Shown: piece by piece, positions 22,920 through 33,190 of the stretch | Position numbering within the stretch: position 1 is the first letter of the stretch | Layout: every line of letters begins with the position of its first letter | Assembly (NCBI GenBank): GCA_963921825.1 | Contig: OY997591.1 | Span: forward strand, 14,875,515-14,939,514 | Direction of reading: 5' to 3' | Length of the DNA stretch: 64,000 nt | Source of the DNA: Erodium maritimum | Lineage: Eukaryota > Streptophyta > Magnoliopsida > Geraniales > Geraniaceae | The notes under the pieces: generated by a model | The model's input: only the letters and a program-made list of their open reading frames with translations | Database searches by the model: none | Told to the model about the DNA's origin: nothing | Position numbers and translations under genes: made by a program

Positions 22920-23850
22920 AGCAATTCACAAATTTAATTTTTCCCCCTTTGTTTGAACTCTGATTGGTTTCAAACTAGCGCCAATATTTTTGTTTTTTCA
23001 AGGGGTTTCTATCAAGAATAGTCATGAATATATTTTGAAGCACGAAAAAAAATAGATTGGGGATGATTTAAATATAATTTATATTTGGGTACTTTTTATC
23101 AACATTTTACACTGGTTTTATCAACACTAGAGACTAGGTTTATCACCTCATTTTTAAAAAATCAACATGATTTAATTTTTCCCACTTTGTTTGAACTCCG
23201 ACTGGCTTCAAACTTGCGTCAATATCTTTGTTTTTTTCAAGAGCTTTCTATCAAGATCAGTGGTGAATATGTTTTAAAGAAAGAAAAAAAAAATTATTTT
23301 GGGGATGATATAAAAAGAAATTATATCTGGTAATTTTTATCAACACTTTACTCTTGTTTTATCAACACTGAACACTAGTTTTATCACCTCATTTTCCAAA
23401 ACCAAACATGATTTTTATCACCTCATCACTTGTTTTTTTATGAACACTAAGTACTAGTTTTATCAACTCTAAACACTATGTTTATTACTAAATTACATGT
23501 GTTTTATCACCTCATCACATGTTTTTTTATCAACAATAAACTCTAGTTTATCACACTTATTATCAAATTTGTACACATTTTTTATCACCTCATTAATTAT
23601 TTTTTATCAACATTTAGCACTAGTTAGATACCCTGATATAAAACATTTATTAGTGAAGATTTATCAATATTGAACATTATTTTTATCACCCCGATATAAC
23701 CTTTTATTTTCCTGATTCAAAATATATATTCATGACTGATCTTGATTTAAAGCCCTTGGAAAAAGAAAAATGTTGGTGCAATTTTGAAGCTAATCGGAGT
23801 TGAAACAAAACGGGAATGATTAAAATAGTGAATTGGTGAAGAAAAAAATG
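22920..23850. mobile_element. Inverted-repeat element with internal tandem duplication
   Basis: A ~130-bp segment (about 22930-23060: ttgtttgaactctgattgg, then tcaaggggtttctatcaag) is repeated directly at about 23175-23300. It returns inverted at about 23705-23840 (gaagctaatcggagttgaaa). Between the copies are degenerate repeats of ttttatcacctcat and ttttatcaacact. This is a MITE-like structure without coding capacity. Exact ends and target duplication were not resolved. Confidence 0.55.
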
Positions 23851-24312
23851 GACAATTGTCCACATGACACCATGTTATTACAATTATACTCTTGTTTGTG
23901 TGAAAAGGGAAGAAAGTAGCGTGAATTTTGGGTGAGATTGGGGTGATGATGTGGCATTGTGGTGAATGTTAGATCTTACGAGTGAATGACTAGAATTGAT
24001 TCACATAATTTTTAGGATAACAGAGGTTTCTATTATATTTTTCGTCAATTATTGTTGTGTACAAAAAATAATAGATACGAGTTATGATTTAAGAATTGAT
24101 AAAAGTACCACGAGACTAGACTACATAAAGTTTTGGGAAATTTTCAATTTAATACTCTGACAAACATTTATTTGCAATATAATACCCTAACCTGTTTTTT
24201 TGCATTATAATACCCTGACAAACATTTATTTTCAGTTTGGTACCTGACGTTAAGTTTTATTTTCAATTTCATACCTAACGTTAATTTTCCGTCCGTTTTT
24301 GGACGGAAAATG

Positions 24313-24335
24313 GTCATGTGCGAAGCACATGACCT
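24313..24335. other. Perfect 10-bp-stem hairpin inside the long-TIR element
   Basis: ggtcatgtgc, three bases, gcacatgacc. This is a perfect inverted repeat just inside the left TIR, next to a second, shorter one (ttttccgtcc/ggacggaaaa at about 24286-24310). Confidence 0.9.
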
Positions 24336-24559
24336 TATATTTTCAAAAATACCAGATTTACCCTCGAACTACGATACTCTCATCTTATTACTCTCATATG
24401 CTTCTTCAACCTCCAGCCACTCCGTCTTTCTTTTTTCTTAAACCTTTTTTGCAAACCCAACTCATCACAATAATACTCAGATCATTTTTTTCTCAAACCC
24501 AGACTATCACTCACACATAACACCATTACCCTCTCTCTCTCACCCCTCGCCCAACACCC

Positions 24560-24840
24560 ATCTCTTGCCAAGTTATGGAGGAGCGTCACGGATATGGTCC
24601 TCGCCAAGCAACCATCGGGCTACGATCTCTCCCAGCACCTCGACCACCTCGCCACCGTCTCTCTCAAGATCTCTTCCTCCTCCAAAATCGTTGGCTGCAC
24701 AAACCCCAACGCCCCTAACTGTTCCCAGTCGTGTCCGGATTATGTACTCCAGTACGGCTCTGGCAACACCGTTGGTGGTGGTCCCTGATTTTCTCGTCGT
24801 CCCTAATTTTCTCGCCGGGTGCTCTATTATTTTCACCATG
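24560..24840 (+). pseudogene. Captured fragment of a nepenthesin-like aspartic protease gene
   Basis: Two overlapping plus-strand frames match the N-terminal part of plant A1B aspartic proteases (nepenthesin-like, At3g52500 group). One frame gives ISSSSKIVGCTNPNAPNC, then SQSCPDYVLQYGSGNT. The other continues VVPDFLVVPNFLAGCSIIF, which parallels the family's TVPDFLVGCSIFS. In a real protease this region follows the first DTGS active site; I see no DTG here, so the fragment is partial and frameshifted. It lies inside a long-TIR DNA element, so I infer transduplication of a host exon rather than a resident gene. It is not expected to encode an active enzyme. Confidence 0.7.
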
Positions 24841-26235
24841 GGGGTAATAGATCGATGTGTGTGTTGATTGTGGAAGGAGAAGATTCGATTCGAACAGAGA
24901 AAAGAGGGTTTTTTTTTTTCCAAAGGTGGGATGATGTGTGTTTAATGGGAGGAGTTGATGGAAATTTTCCTCCATTGCAATATCTGAAATGTGTTTCTAG
25001 CATTTGAGTTTTTGCGTTTGAGCTCCAGTGTTTTGTTCCCATGGTAGGCAATGGTAAAGTTGAGTTCAAAAATGAGATTGAAGAACAGAAACAAAAAAAA
25101 TTAAAACTAAAAAAGAAAGAAGATTAAAAGAATTTCTATTTTGAAGATAAAACTATTTTCAATATAAAAACATTTTTTATAAAAATTAAAACTGATTATA
25201 AAATAAAATTGATTTTTTTAAATTAAAAACATATATTTTTTTAAAAAATAAAATTGATTTTAAAAATAAATAAAAGAATTTAAAATAAATAATAATAATA
25301 ATAGAAGAATTTAAAATAAATAAAAAATTAAAAAAATTGATTTTTATTTTAATATAAATTGTAAATTTTAAATTATAATTGATTTTTTTTTAAAAAAAAC
25401 AACGGCATGTGTTGGAAATTTGATTTTTATTGAGGGGCATTTTGGACTTTTTATGCTTTTTTGGATAGGAAGTTAACAGAATAATAACGTTAGGTACCAA
25501 ACTACAAATAAATGTTTGCCAGGATATTATAATGCAAAAAAAAAACAGGTTAGGGTATTATATTGCAAATAAATATTTACTAGGGTATTAAATTAAAATT
25601 TTCACTTAAGTTTTTCCTTAAATTTATGCCATCAAATAAGGAATGTATTTACTTACTAACTAAAAATATACAAAACAAGATTTTTTTTTTTTCCAGAAGA
25701 ACAGAACTATTATTACTTAAATATAAAGTAGATCGATGAGCACATAATTGCACTCATCTTACATGTCATAAAACAAGAAACTAAGAGCATGTGCATCGAT
25801 GGAAAGGAAGAAGGGGGGCGGGAGCGCGGGGAGGGAGGAGTGGGGTTCGGGGTTCGAGGGGGGCACGGTGTGGGGGAGAGAAGATGAGGGGCGGGGGGCA
25901 ATAAAAAATGTCCGACAACGAGACTTAAATGACGACGACGAGTTGTAACGAAATTTCAAGTTTCATTATCCATTTTAATAATTTAATTGTATTTATTAAT
26001 TAGTTTTGTATTTTTTAATTTATGTATTTATTATTTAATTTTATATATATTATTTCTATTTTATTTATTATTTTGTTAATTTAATATGCATTTAAAAAAT
26101 TCAGTAAAACCATGATTAATTATCCAGTCAGCATTTCAGAGGGGCATGAGCCCCTCTGATGCCCCTTGATGTGGAACACTCTCAATTTCAGAGGGACAAG
26201 ATCACATTTCAGAGGGGCTTGAGCCTCAAGCCTCA

Positions 26236-27302
26236 GAGCATCCACAATCATCTCGCCGGCAGCCGGCGAGATGGCGCCGGTGAGATGGTTTAAAGTATTG
26301 TTTTTTAATCATCTCACCATCTCACCGCCAGCGAGCTCTACAGTGGGCTGGCGGGTAGGCACCGGCGAGATGTAAGAAATTTAATTTTTTTTATGTATTT
26401 TTTTATGTAAAAATAGATTTTAAATGGAAAAACAACAAATATTAAGGTCGATAACTAACACCGAATAAAGGAAACAACACAGATAAAAAGAAACTAACAC
26501 CAAGGAAACTAACACCGAATAAAGGAAACTAACAGCTAGGCGTCTCTAAATTTATTCCAGAGATGTTCGACAAGATCGTCCTTCAAACGGTAATGCATAC
26601 GTTCATTTTGCATCCTCTCAGTGTTTCCGAGTATGACATTGGTCGGGACGAAGCCTCCTCGTGCAATATGTGGTTGACTTGGACTACCTTCTTCTGTTTG
26701 TTCACGATACCCGTCGTATGTATGACGTTCAGCCTTAACTATCATATCGTGCAGTATAATGCACACATTCATGACCAAACCGATTGACTTGGGAGCCCAC
26801 AAGCGGCTCGGTTGTTTGATAATGTGAAACCGAGCTTGTAGTACGCCGAAAGCTCGTTCCACATCCTTCCTGCACGCTTCTTGGACTTCAGCATACTTCT
26901 TCTGCTTCGGCGTTGACGGTGGAATTGTTTTTACGAACACTGGCCACGAAGGGTAAATACCGTCAGCAAGATAATAAGGAAGTGTGTAATTATGGTGTGC
27001 GTTTTTTAACATAAAAAACGACGATCAAGGTTATTCTATTGGACGTGTAGATATTTTTTTGGATAATATAGGTGTGCTTTATTTTTCCAAACAAATAGCA
27101 TTGACCAAGAGCATTTTTATTGGACAACAAAGATTTTTTGGAGATAACCCCCTCATCTCGCCGGCGTGAGCTACCAGCGAGAAGTACATAGCCAGCGCAG
27201 CTCGCCAGCGAGCTCCTCGCCTCCTCCTCGCCTGCTCCCCGCCTCCTCCTCGCCGGCGACTTCTCTTCGCTAGCTGCTTCTCGCCCACGACTGTGGGTGC
27301 TC
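26236..27302 (-). mobile_element. Inner PIF/Harbinger element (1067 bp) nested in the outer one
   Basis: The TIRs gagcatccacaatc and, at the right, gactgtgggtgctc are inverted with two differences. They are flanked by TCA on both sides (26233-26235, 27303-27305). Subterminal regions are rich in ctcgccggc/gccggcgag words. It carries the C-terminal part of a Harbinger transposase on the minus strand and nothing recognisable of the N-terminal part, so it is an internally deleted, non-autonomous derivative. Confidence 0.85.
26536..27012 (-). CDS. PIF/Harbinger transposase, C-terminal part (HARBI1-like), open
   Basis: An open frame of 158 codons runs without interruption: YYLADGIYPSWPVFVKTI, then EACRKDVERAFGVLQARFHI, then LHDMIVKAE and a C-terminal HLWNKF. 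These are hallmarks of the DDE_Tnp_4 domain of plant PIF/Harbinger transposases. The Glu in KDVERAFG is the likely third catalytic acid; the two upstream Asp positions are not present. The Met at the start is only the first in the remaining frame, not a native start. The protein cannot be catalytically complete. That it is still open suggests the element is young or was deleted recently. Confidence 0.8.
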   Translation of the reverse strand: MLKNAHHNYTLPYYLADGIYPSWPVFVKTIPPSTPKQKKYAEVQEACRKDVERAFGVLQARFHIIKQPSRLWAPKSIGLVMNVCIILHDMIVKAERHTYDGYREQTEEGSPSQPHIARGGFVPTNVILGNTERMQNERMHYRLKDDLVEHLWNKFRDA

Positions 27303-27339
27303 TCAGGCCTCAAGCCCCTTCGATGTACATGCTCTAACA

Positions 27340-28900
27340 TACTGCAAGAACATGAATTTAAACTTTGCTCTGGACATAGGGGCGGTCGAAGGGGGCATCT
27401 GCGGTAGCATCCTGAGATACCGATACAACATACTTCTACCAAAAGGCACTGGTCGAGCCAACCAAGTGAGGGGGGAATACTGGTGGACTGACATCTCCAC
27501 CGGTAAGTCAGCGTGCGTCGTCCTCCCTAGACTGATAATTTTAGGGCTCCTGAACGCGGGATTGCTGGCTCCGGACTGGTAGGGGAGACTGTTGTCGGCT
27601 GGAGATGGAACCACCGCCATCTAACAGCCAGGAAGGGGGTACAACCGACCAACCCCTTCCTAGGCCTCCTCAGACTCATTCCTGGAGGCGGGGGTACTCG
27701 TGGTCCCCCGACGCTACTGTGTATGATGCCCCATCGGATTCCGTCGAACACTCTAATTCCTCAAGCTCCTTATCCCTCTCTAACCCTGACCGGAGTCCAT
27801 CTGCACGCGACCCGGTCCTGGCCCCACGACTGATACCCGACCCACTATCACGCGATCCAGTCCATCACCCATCCAGCCCTGGTCCACCCCCGGCTCCCAC
27901 GCATGTCCAGTCCCCCGAGCCTTACGCACACCCGCCAGAAGCCCATGGCCCACAGCCCAGGGCAATGCCGATTCCGAAGCAACCCTAGCCGCCACTGACT
28001 CCTTTCCCTTTCTTCGTCGCCATGCCATCTTCTCCGACGACTCCTCCGTCGCCGATGTTGAATCCGATAAGGTGACCCATCCGACCCAGACTCCGGTAAC
28101 AGCTCCCAAAAGGTTGTTTGGCCAAACTCCCAGCCTTTCCTCTACTGCGCACCCAAGTTTCAACCTCCTGTTCCAACTACCTCCCCACGTACTCTACTCA
28201 GCCAAGGACCGGCGACACCACCAACCACTCCCCCAGCAGTGCCGTCGGACGTGGGGCAACATGCCGTGATTCCCCACCCCGGAATCGAGACCTAACCTCC
28301 ATCGATTGAATCCAGAAACCAGTAAAATCACAAATTCAACGACAGAACACACGGACCTGAGGCTCCCCCTGCTCCGTCTCACCGTACAGAGAGCACAACT
28401 TCCTTCCTGCGAAACCACCATAGCATACCAGTACAATACTAAACACCAACTACGTCCAAGACTCCTCCCGGCCGTTCGTTCTTCCGTCCCATGACGGATC
28501 TGGTTGCCTGAGTCCAACCATCGAGCCAACACCTTCCTCGGCTCGACGCTGCACCCACCTTCTCCGATGATCCAACCACCTTTCCCCTGTGTCCCCGCTT
28601 CCCCGACGTCGCACCAAATCTGCAGAGCATCCCTACAACCACACAAACACAAGTGCCAATCAATTGCCTGCAAGAACACACCATGATACCATTCCACAAT
28701 GCTCTTTGGTCCATCATAGACCAATCAAGGAGATCACAGAGATCAAAGCCTTAAACGGCGGCGGCGGAAATCAAACCTTAGCCGCCGACAACAGAGCTCT
28801 GTGTATTTCGGTATATACTTGTTTCGGTGTATTTGAAGAGGCTATTGGGAAGAGTTGTTGTGTTTTCAAGTTACAAAACAAGATCAAGTAGAAGAATAAA
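27340..28900. other. GC-rich unassigned region with Pro-rich frames
   Basis: Plus-strand frames 27605-27988 (Pro/Ser-rich: DPVHHPSSPGPPPAPTHVQS) and 28072-28269 read like the proline-rich tail of a LINE ORF1, and the base composition matches the LINE ORF1 copies in this window. No domain, zinc knuckle or splice pattern supports a gene on either strand. It ends about 290 bp upstream of the second CML. Confidence 0.3.
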
Positions 28901-29092
28901 CGGTAGAGCCTATGTTCAACAATTTATTTCTTCACAATTCAAGATTTGGAAAGATTCCTATAGAAAATTTTGGAATATTTTTTTTAAATAAAAGAAACAT
29001 TCAAAGAGGACGGAATTGTCTTAAAATTAATGGTTGCATAACTGAAAACAAACACGTAATCGATAAGCACTCCTAATTTCTGTATCTAGCTC

Positions 29093-29112
29093 CTCTATAT
29101 ATATACTATACA
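29093..29112 (+). promoter_or_regulatory. TATA box of second CML
   Basis: ctatatatatactatacag lies about 85 bp upstream of the start codon, a normal spacing for a plant TATA box followed by a short 5' leader. Confidence 0.6.
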
Positions 29113-29185
29113 GCCTTAAACGTATTCGTCCACAAGTACTGTACTTCTATTTTCTACATCACAGATCTCAATTTCTTGACCGGCC

Positions 29186-29665
29186 ATGACCACTGCCGAG
29201 TCGATCCCGGAGCAGAAGCCGTCCGTGCAGCTCGAAGACATGGGCGAAGTCCAGAAGGTCTTCAACAGCTTCGACACCAACGGCGACGGCCTGATCTCCG
29301 CCACCGAGCTCGCCAACGTCCTCCAGGTCCTCGGTTCCGCCTACGCCTCCGCCGACATCAAGGCCGTCATGGAGGAGCTCGACACCGACCGCGACGGATT
29401 CATCAACCTCTCCGAGTTCGCCTCCTTCTGTCGCTCCCCCGCCCCCGACGGCGGCGTCTCCGAGCTCCGCGACGCTTTCGATCTCTACGACCAGGACCAC
29501 AACGGCCTGATCTCGGCCGCCGAGCTCCACCTCGTCCTCAACCGGCTCGGCATCTCCTGTTCCGTGGAAGATTGCGGCCGCATGATAGCCCCCGTGGATG
29601 CCGACGGCGACGGCAATGTCAATTTCCAGGAGTTCCAGAAGATGATGACCAACAGCAAGCCGTAA
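29186..29665 (+). CDS. Calmodulin-like protein, four EF-hands (paralog of 16248 gene)
   Basis: Intronless 159-residue protein. EF-hand loops are at residues 30-41 (DTNGDGLISATE), 66-77 (DTDRDGFINLSE), 102-113 (DQDHNGLISAAE) and 138-149 (DADGDGNVNFQE), and all calcium-ligand positions are filled. By hand alignment it is roughly four-fifths identical to the CML at 16248, with most differences in the N-terminal tail and the linker between hands 2 and 3, which is two residues shorter here. C-terminal features (LGISCSVEDCGRMI, PVDADGDGNVNF) are close to Arabidopsis CML26/27. Expected role: cytosolic/nuclear calcium sensor. The 5' leader shares catcacagatctcaat with the other copy, and the 3' flank is also similar, so the two arose by local duplication. 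Promoter sequence upstream of the leader is unrelated (a TATA box here, GGGCCC words there), which suggests different regulation. Confidence 0.95.
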   Translation: MTTAESIPEQKPSVQLEDMGEVQKVFNSFDTNGDGLISATELANVLQVLGSAYASADIKAVMEELDTDRDGFINLSEFASFCRSPAPDGGVSELRDAFDLYDQDHNGLISAAELHLVLNRLGISCSVEDCGRMIAPVDADGDGNVNFQEFQKMMTNSKP

Positions 29666-30089
29666 TACAGATTTGTATCTCCTTTTTCTCTTAGGATTCG
29701 AAATCTAGATCTGATGAATAACTTGTGGACTGATGCTTGATCAAATTTGTAATTGCTACGACCCGTTTAATCCTTTCCAGAATGATTTTTTACTTCTACT
29801 GTCATTGGTAGCTCGAATTTGGAATATTTGGAATATTTGAAATAATAGTAAAGGAAGCTGTGGTATTTGTGTAATTCAGTATGTTTTGAGGGCTAATTGG
29901 AAAGAGCCGAGAATCCAGGGATATGACCGTTAACCATATTTGACCAAAACCCGGTGTGGGAACCACGTGTCACATATTGATAATGCATTTAATGATGCAA
30001 TCGACTAGTGCAGTGCACGTGCCAATCAGTTCAAACATGCCATGCTAACTTCTGACTTTATTTTTGGGGAACTTATGACTTTTGTTTTT
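29666..30089. other. 3' flank of second CML
   Basis: Homologous to the first CML's flank: aataatagtaaaggaagctg at about 29842 and atttgaccaaaacccg at about 29938. No further gene was seen. Confidence 0.65.
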
Positions 30090-31380
30090 AATTAACTTTG
30101 ACAAAAACATTTTTGAGACAGGGACAAATTCAAGAGGTAATTAATGGGCGGACCCTCTCAAGAGGTTGTTCGGCTAAAGAGGGCGCCTCGGACGGTGAAA
30201 TTGTCAACCATTCTCACGAGGTTGTTCGGTTAAAGAGGGCGCATCGGCTTGATATTGTGTCCCGATGCTGCTTCCTATGTCTTCGTTAATAATGTCGTCG
30301 CCTACATGGATACTTGCCTCATGGCCGCTGTCGTCTCGTTCGCTCCTCCAGTTGTCAACAGGGGGCTACCCTATCTTGGGGTGTTGTCAGTTTTCTAATT
30401 AGGATCACCTTGATCGACGGAACCCCTCACTAGACAAACCGGTCATAGAAAGAGACTTCTACCTTCGTCTAATCCCTTACCAGACTCACAGTCTCTTATG
30501 GTGTTAGGGAATCCACCTCCCTTTTTGGTCATATCTAGAGAGGTCTATTCGGCTTATTTTCTGTCTATAGGAATCCTAGGTTTATCGGTGCTCTGCCAAC
30601 CATGTTGCATGGACTATCCCCAGAGATACCAGGCTTGGTTACAACCTCACTTTTTTCATCTCTTGATGATATACATGAAATTTTTGTTGCCTGTTCTTTT
30701 TTTTTTGGACGAGGACCCCATTATTGAGATCCCTTCCACACCGATAGATTATACCTCCTCGATTTGCCTCCTGTATGGGATGAAGGGACGACTACTATCT
30801 AAGAGTTCGTACATCGATGACGTCATGCTCCGCATCATCACAAAGGGATGGTTCCCCTCGGCCGTGGACTTGGTTATCAAAGACCTAGGTCTGGGCGTGT
30901 ACTTTTTCTTCTCGCGCAGGAGGCGAAATACCGAGTTCGGAGGAACAGACCCTAGTGCTTTGGTAGGGGGCCTCTCATTCTTGCTAACATGCCATGTGAC
31001 GGGCTGACCTTACCAAGGATGAATCAGATTCAACTATGTGCTCATGCTTAGACATTCCACCGAAGATGATGGTGGTGGCTACTGACACCACAATGGGAAA
31101 CACACTAGGGGGATGCGTCAATGTGTAGTTTGACAACTAGGGACTCTGTCTGGGGGGACAAGATATGTGTCCGATGATTAGTGGGGATGACTATGGGTCA
31201 AATCCCTCTTTTACATGCACCAATACACGATTCACAAGCAATATAATAGACAATCAAGAACCGGTTGAACCTACAAGGAATAGAGGTATCATTAGTATCT
31301 TTGGTAAAAACACGGGACATGGGTTGCCACTTCCACATCATCGAAAGGGAAAATAAATGATGAAAAGGTAAAAGTTTGTT
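30090..31380 (+). mobile_element. Degenerate LINE ORF1 remnant, plus strand
   Basis: The frame 30498-31007 contains a DUF4283-like segment (GRLLSKSSYIDDVMLRIITK, then DLVIKDLGLGVYFFFS and LVGGLSFLL) parallel to the ORF1 copies at 18340-18687 and 57903-58135. At 30150-30250 a ~28-bp phrase (gaggttgttcgg(c/t)taaag) occurs twice about 65 bp apart. The borders are unclear. Confidence 0.5.
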
Positions 31381-32064
31381 TTGGTCTAGAAAGAAAAAGG
31401 AATTATATACACGCTACCACCTAAGATACATAACTATTGATTCACACAAAGAGTCGATCGATGGTACAAGTAAACACGAATTCCAATTAACTCATGGCAT
31501 GGTTAACGATGGGTAAAGTTAATAAATGGTTTCCTTATGGTCTGAGAACACTTCAATTCTTATGTATGTGATATCATGAAATCAACCACATACTAGCCAC
31601 GAGGAGAGGGACCATTTTTCGAACTGATATGTGCACCATCAATCATCGAAAAAAAACAATAATAATGGGTGTAGTTCTATGATCTTGAGCAAAGCTCTAG
31701 GGGTCTCCATGGGTTAGGCCCCATGACAAAATTTTGGAACCAGTTTGAAGTGATCAGGTTTAAAAAATTTAAGCCACTTCGGTCTTAGGACTAAAAAAGG
31801 ACCTTTGAACCGATCTGTCTGGATTATGGGCCGGTTCGCCGGGTTGGACCAACCCGTCTAAGTTTTTTTTTAAATTGGTTACATTAACAATAAGTAGTAA
31901 CACATATGCTTTCAAATATTTTTTTCGTTTGCCAAAAAATCATGAATTGTCGGGTAGGGGATATCGACACACACCTCTTCCTCTTCTATTGTTGAATTGA
32001 TTACTAAATGGGCCTTAATTGCCTAATTGGGTTTGGGTTCTTGGACTTGTAACATATCTGGGTG
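31381..32064. other. Spacer without recognisable gene
   Basis: AT-rich unique-looking sequence with no ORF, splice pattern or repeat that I can support. It ends at the target duplication of the LTR element at 32065. Confidence 0.5.
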
Positions 32065-32340
32065 TGTCACGCCCCGATTTCAGCGAACCGAACTCGGGAC
32101 GCGAACTTTTAAAAACATGAACACTTGAAACCTGTTTTCAATAAAAGCTTTGACATTTCCATTTACTTCTCAAAATAATAGCATTTACAATACAAAAACG
32201 TCCCAACAAGTGGACAAGGTACAACATCCGTCACTAGACTCAACAAAAGTAAAGACCAGACTCCGCTCCAAGCTCCATGAACTTCAAGAGCTAACCTAGT
32301 CCGTCCGGTGATCAGTACCTGTAGGAAAAGCAGCTAGGGG

Positions 32341-32354
32341 TGAGCGTTCGCTCA
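32341..32354. other. Conserved hairpin + 3'-splice-like site, LTR copy 1
   Basis: tgagcgttcgctca is an inverted repeat. On the minus strand it is followed by a pyrimidine-rich tract and ctacag. The same arrangement occurs at the matching place in the three other copies (45867, 54955, 61900). Confidence 0.8.
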
Positions 32355-32641
32355 CCTCCACGGATAACAGACTGACTATGGCATAATTAGCAGAAAAAGC
32401 CAGTAACACTAAAACCAAACCCAACACCGGGACTACAGTCCCCAACTCAAGTACTCAACTGACCCACAACCCGTCACCTTCCTCAACAGACTCGACACTC
32501 GATAAAAACAGTGTAGACCCAATACAACTATCGACGACCTCCTCAAGGACTCGAACGAAACGACACAACACCAAACAAGATCACAAAGGATCGCACACCA
32601 GCTGCTCAGTAACCAATCTCAATCAGGTCAGGGTTCGACCT

Positions 32642-32929
32642 ATCGCAATTCCTCGACACGAAGTCGGATCAGGCTGTCGACCTTTCAAACTCGCAATTCC
32701 TCGACACTAAGTCAGATCAGGCTGTCGACCTTTAAAACTCGCAATTCCTCGACACTAAGTCGGATCAGGCTGTCGACCTTTAAAACTCGCAATTCATCGA
32801 CACTAAGTCGGATCAGGCTGTCGACCTTTAGAACTCGCAATTCATCGACACTAAGTCGGATCAGGCTGTCGACCTTTAGAACTCGCAATTCATCGACACT
32901 AAGTCGGATCAGGCTGTCGACCTTTAGAA
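32642..32929 (+). repeat. 48-bp minisatellite, six units
   Basis: Six tandem units of 48 bp; the later ones begin ctcgcaattc and contain tcgaca...tgtcga, a 6-bp stem with a 16-nt loop. Units differ by only a few bases. The array lies 577-865 bp from the TGTCACG end of its element. Confidence 0.95.
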
Positions 32930-33079
32930 CTCACCACCCCAGGTAACCACAATCACAATCACAGGCAAGTTCAATCACACAGGCACTCAAGGCCACTCAA
33001 GACACCTCAACAGTCAAGACTCGGGTTCAACAACCCCACGGGCACTCGCTGCCACTCAAGACACCAAATTAAATACACG

Positions 33080-33190
33080 GCTCTCATGGCCACCCCGACT
33101 CAACAATTAAATACGGGCTCTCAAGGCCACCCAAACTCAACAATTAAATACGGGCTCTCAAGGCCACCCAAGCTCAACAATTAAATAAAG
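33080..33190 (+). repeat. 37-bp minisatellite, three units
   Basis: Three near-identical units built on caattaaatacgggctctc followed by aaggccaccc, inside LTR copy 1. Confidence 0.85.

Larger units (their letters stand above)
24135..25605. mobile_element. Mutator-like long-TIR element carrying a host gene fragment (1471 bp)
   Basis: The ends are inverted copies (left gggaaattttcaatttaata; right complement gtgaaaattttaatttaata), followed inside by a repeated phrase (aataccctaacctgtttttt, then gacaaacatttattt). The flanks taaagtttt (24126-24134) and ttaagtttt (25606-25614) are 8/9 alike, fitting a 9-bp Mutator-like duplication. The left interior has a perfect hairpin (24313-24335). The central part carries an aspartic-protease gene fragment, and the right interior is extremely AT-rich (25080-25400). 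No transposase was seen, which is a Pack-MULE-like layout. Confidence 0.75.
25785..27334. mobile_element. Outer PIF/Harbinger (Tourist-like) element with TAA target duplication
   Basis: The ends gagcatgtgcatcga (left) and tcgatgtacatgctc (right) are inverted copies with one mismatch. They are flanked by TAA on both sides (25782-25784, 27335-27337), the TWA target preferred by PIF/Harbinger. Most of its length is a second element (26236-27302) inserted close to its right end; without that it is about 480 bp. The left interior has a G-rich stretch (25805-25900). Inner segments include repeated ttcagagggg/cccctctga words. Confidence 0.8.

Noticed and set aside
28194-28724. 176-codon minus-strand frame rich in Gly/Cys/Trp
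   Set aside because: No known domain, and overlapping open frames exist on both strands of a GC-rich stretch; probably LINE-related or chance.
29176-29694. 172-codon Arg/Pro-rich frame overlapping the second CML
   Set aside because: Out-of-frame reading of the same GC-rich exon, with repetitive RRH/PRP composition and no domain.
32642-32929. Regular 48-bp repeats resembling a CRISPR array
   Set aside because: There are no unique spacers: the whole 48-bp unit repeats. It lies in a plant LTR with no cas genes.
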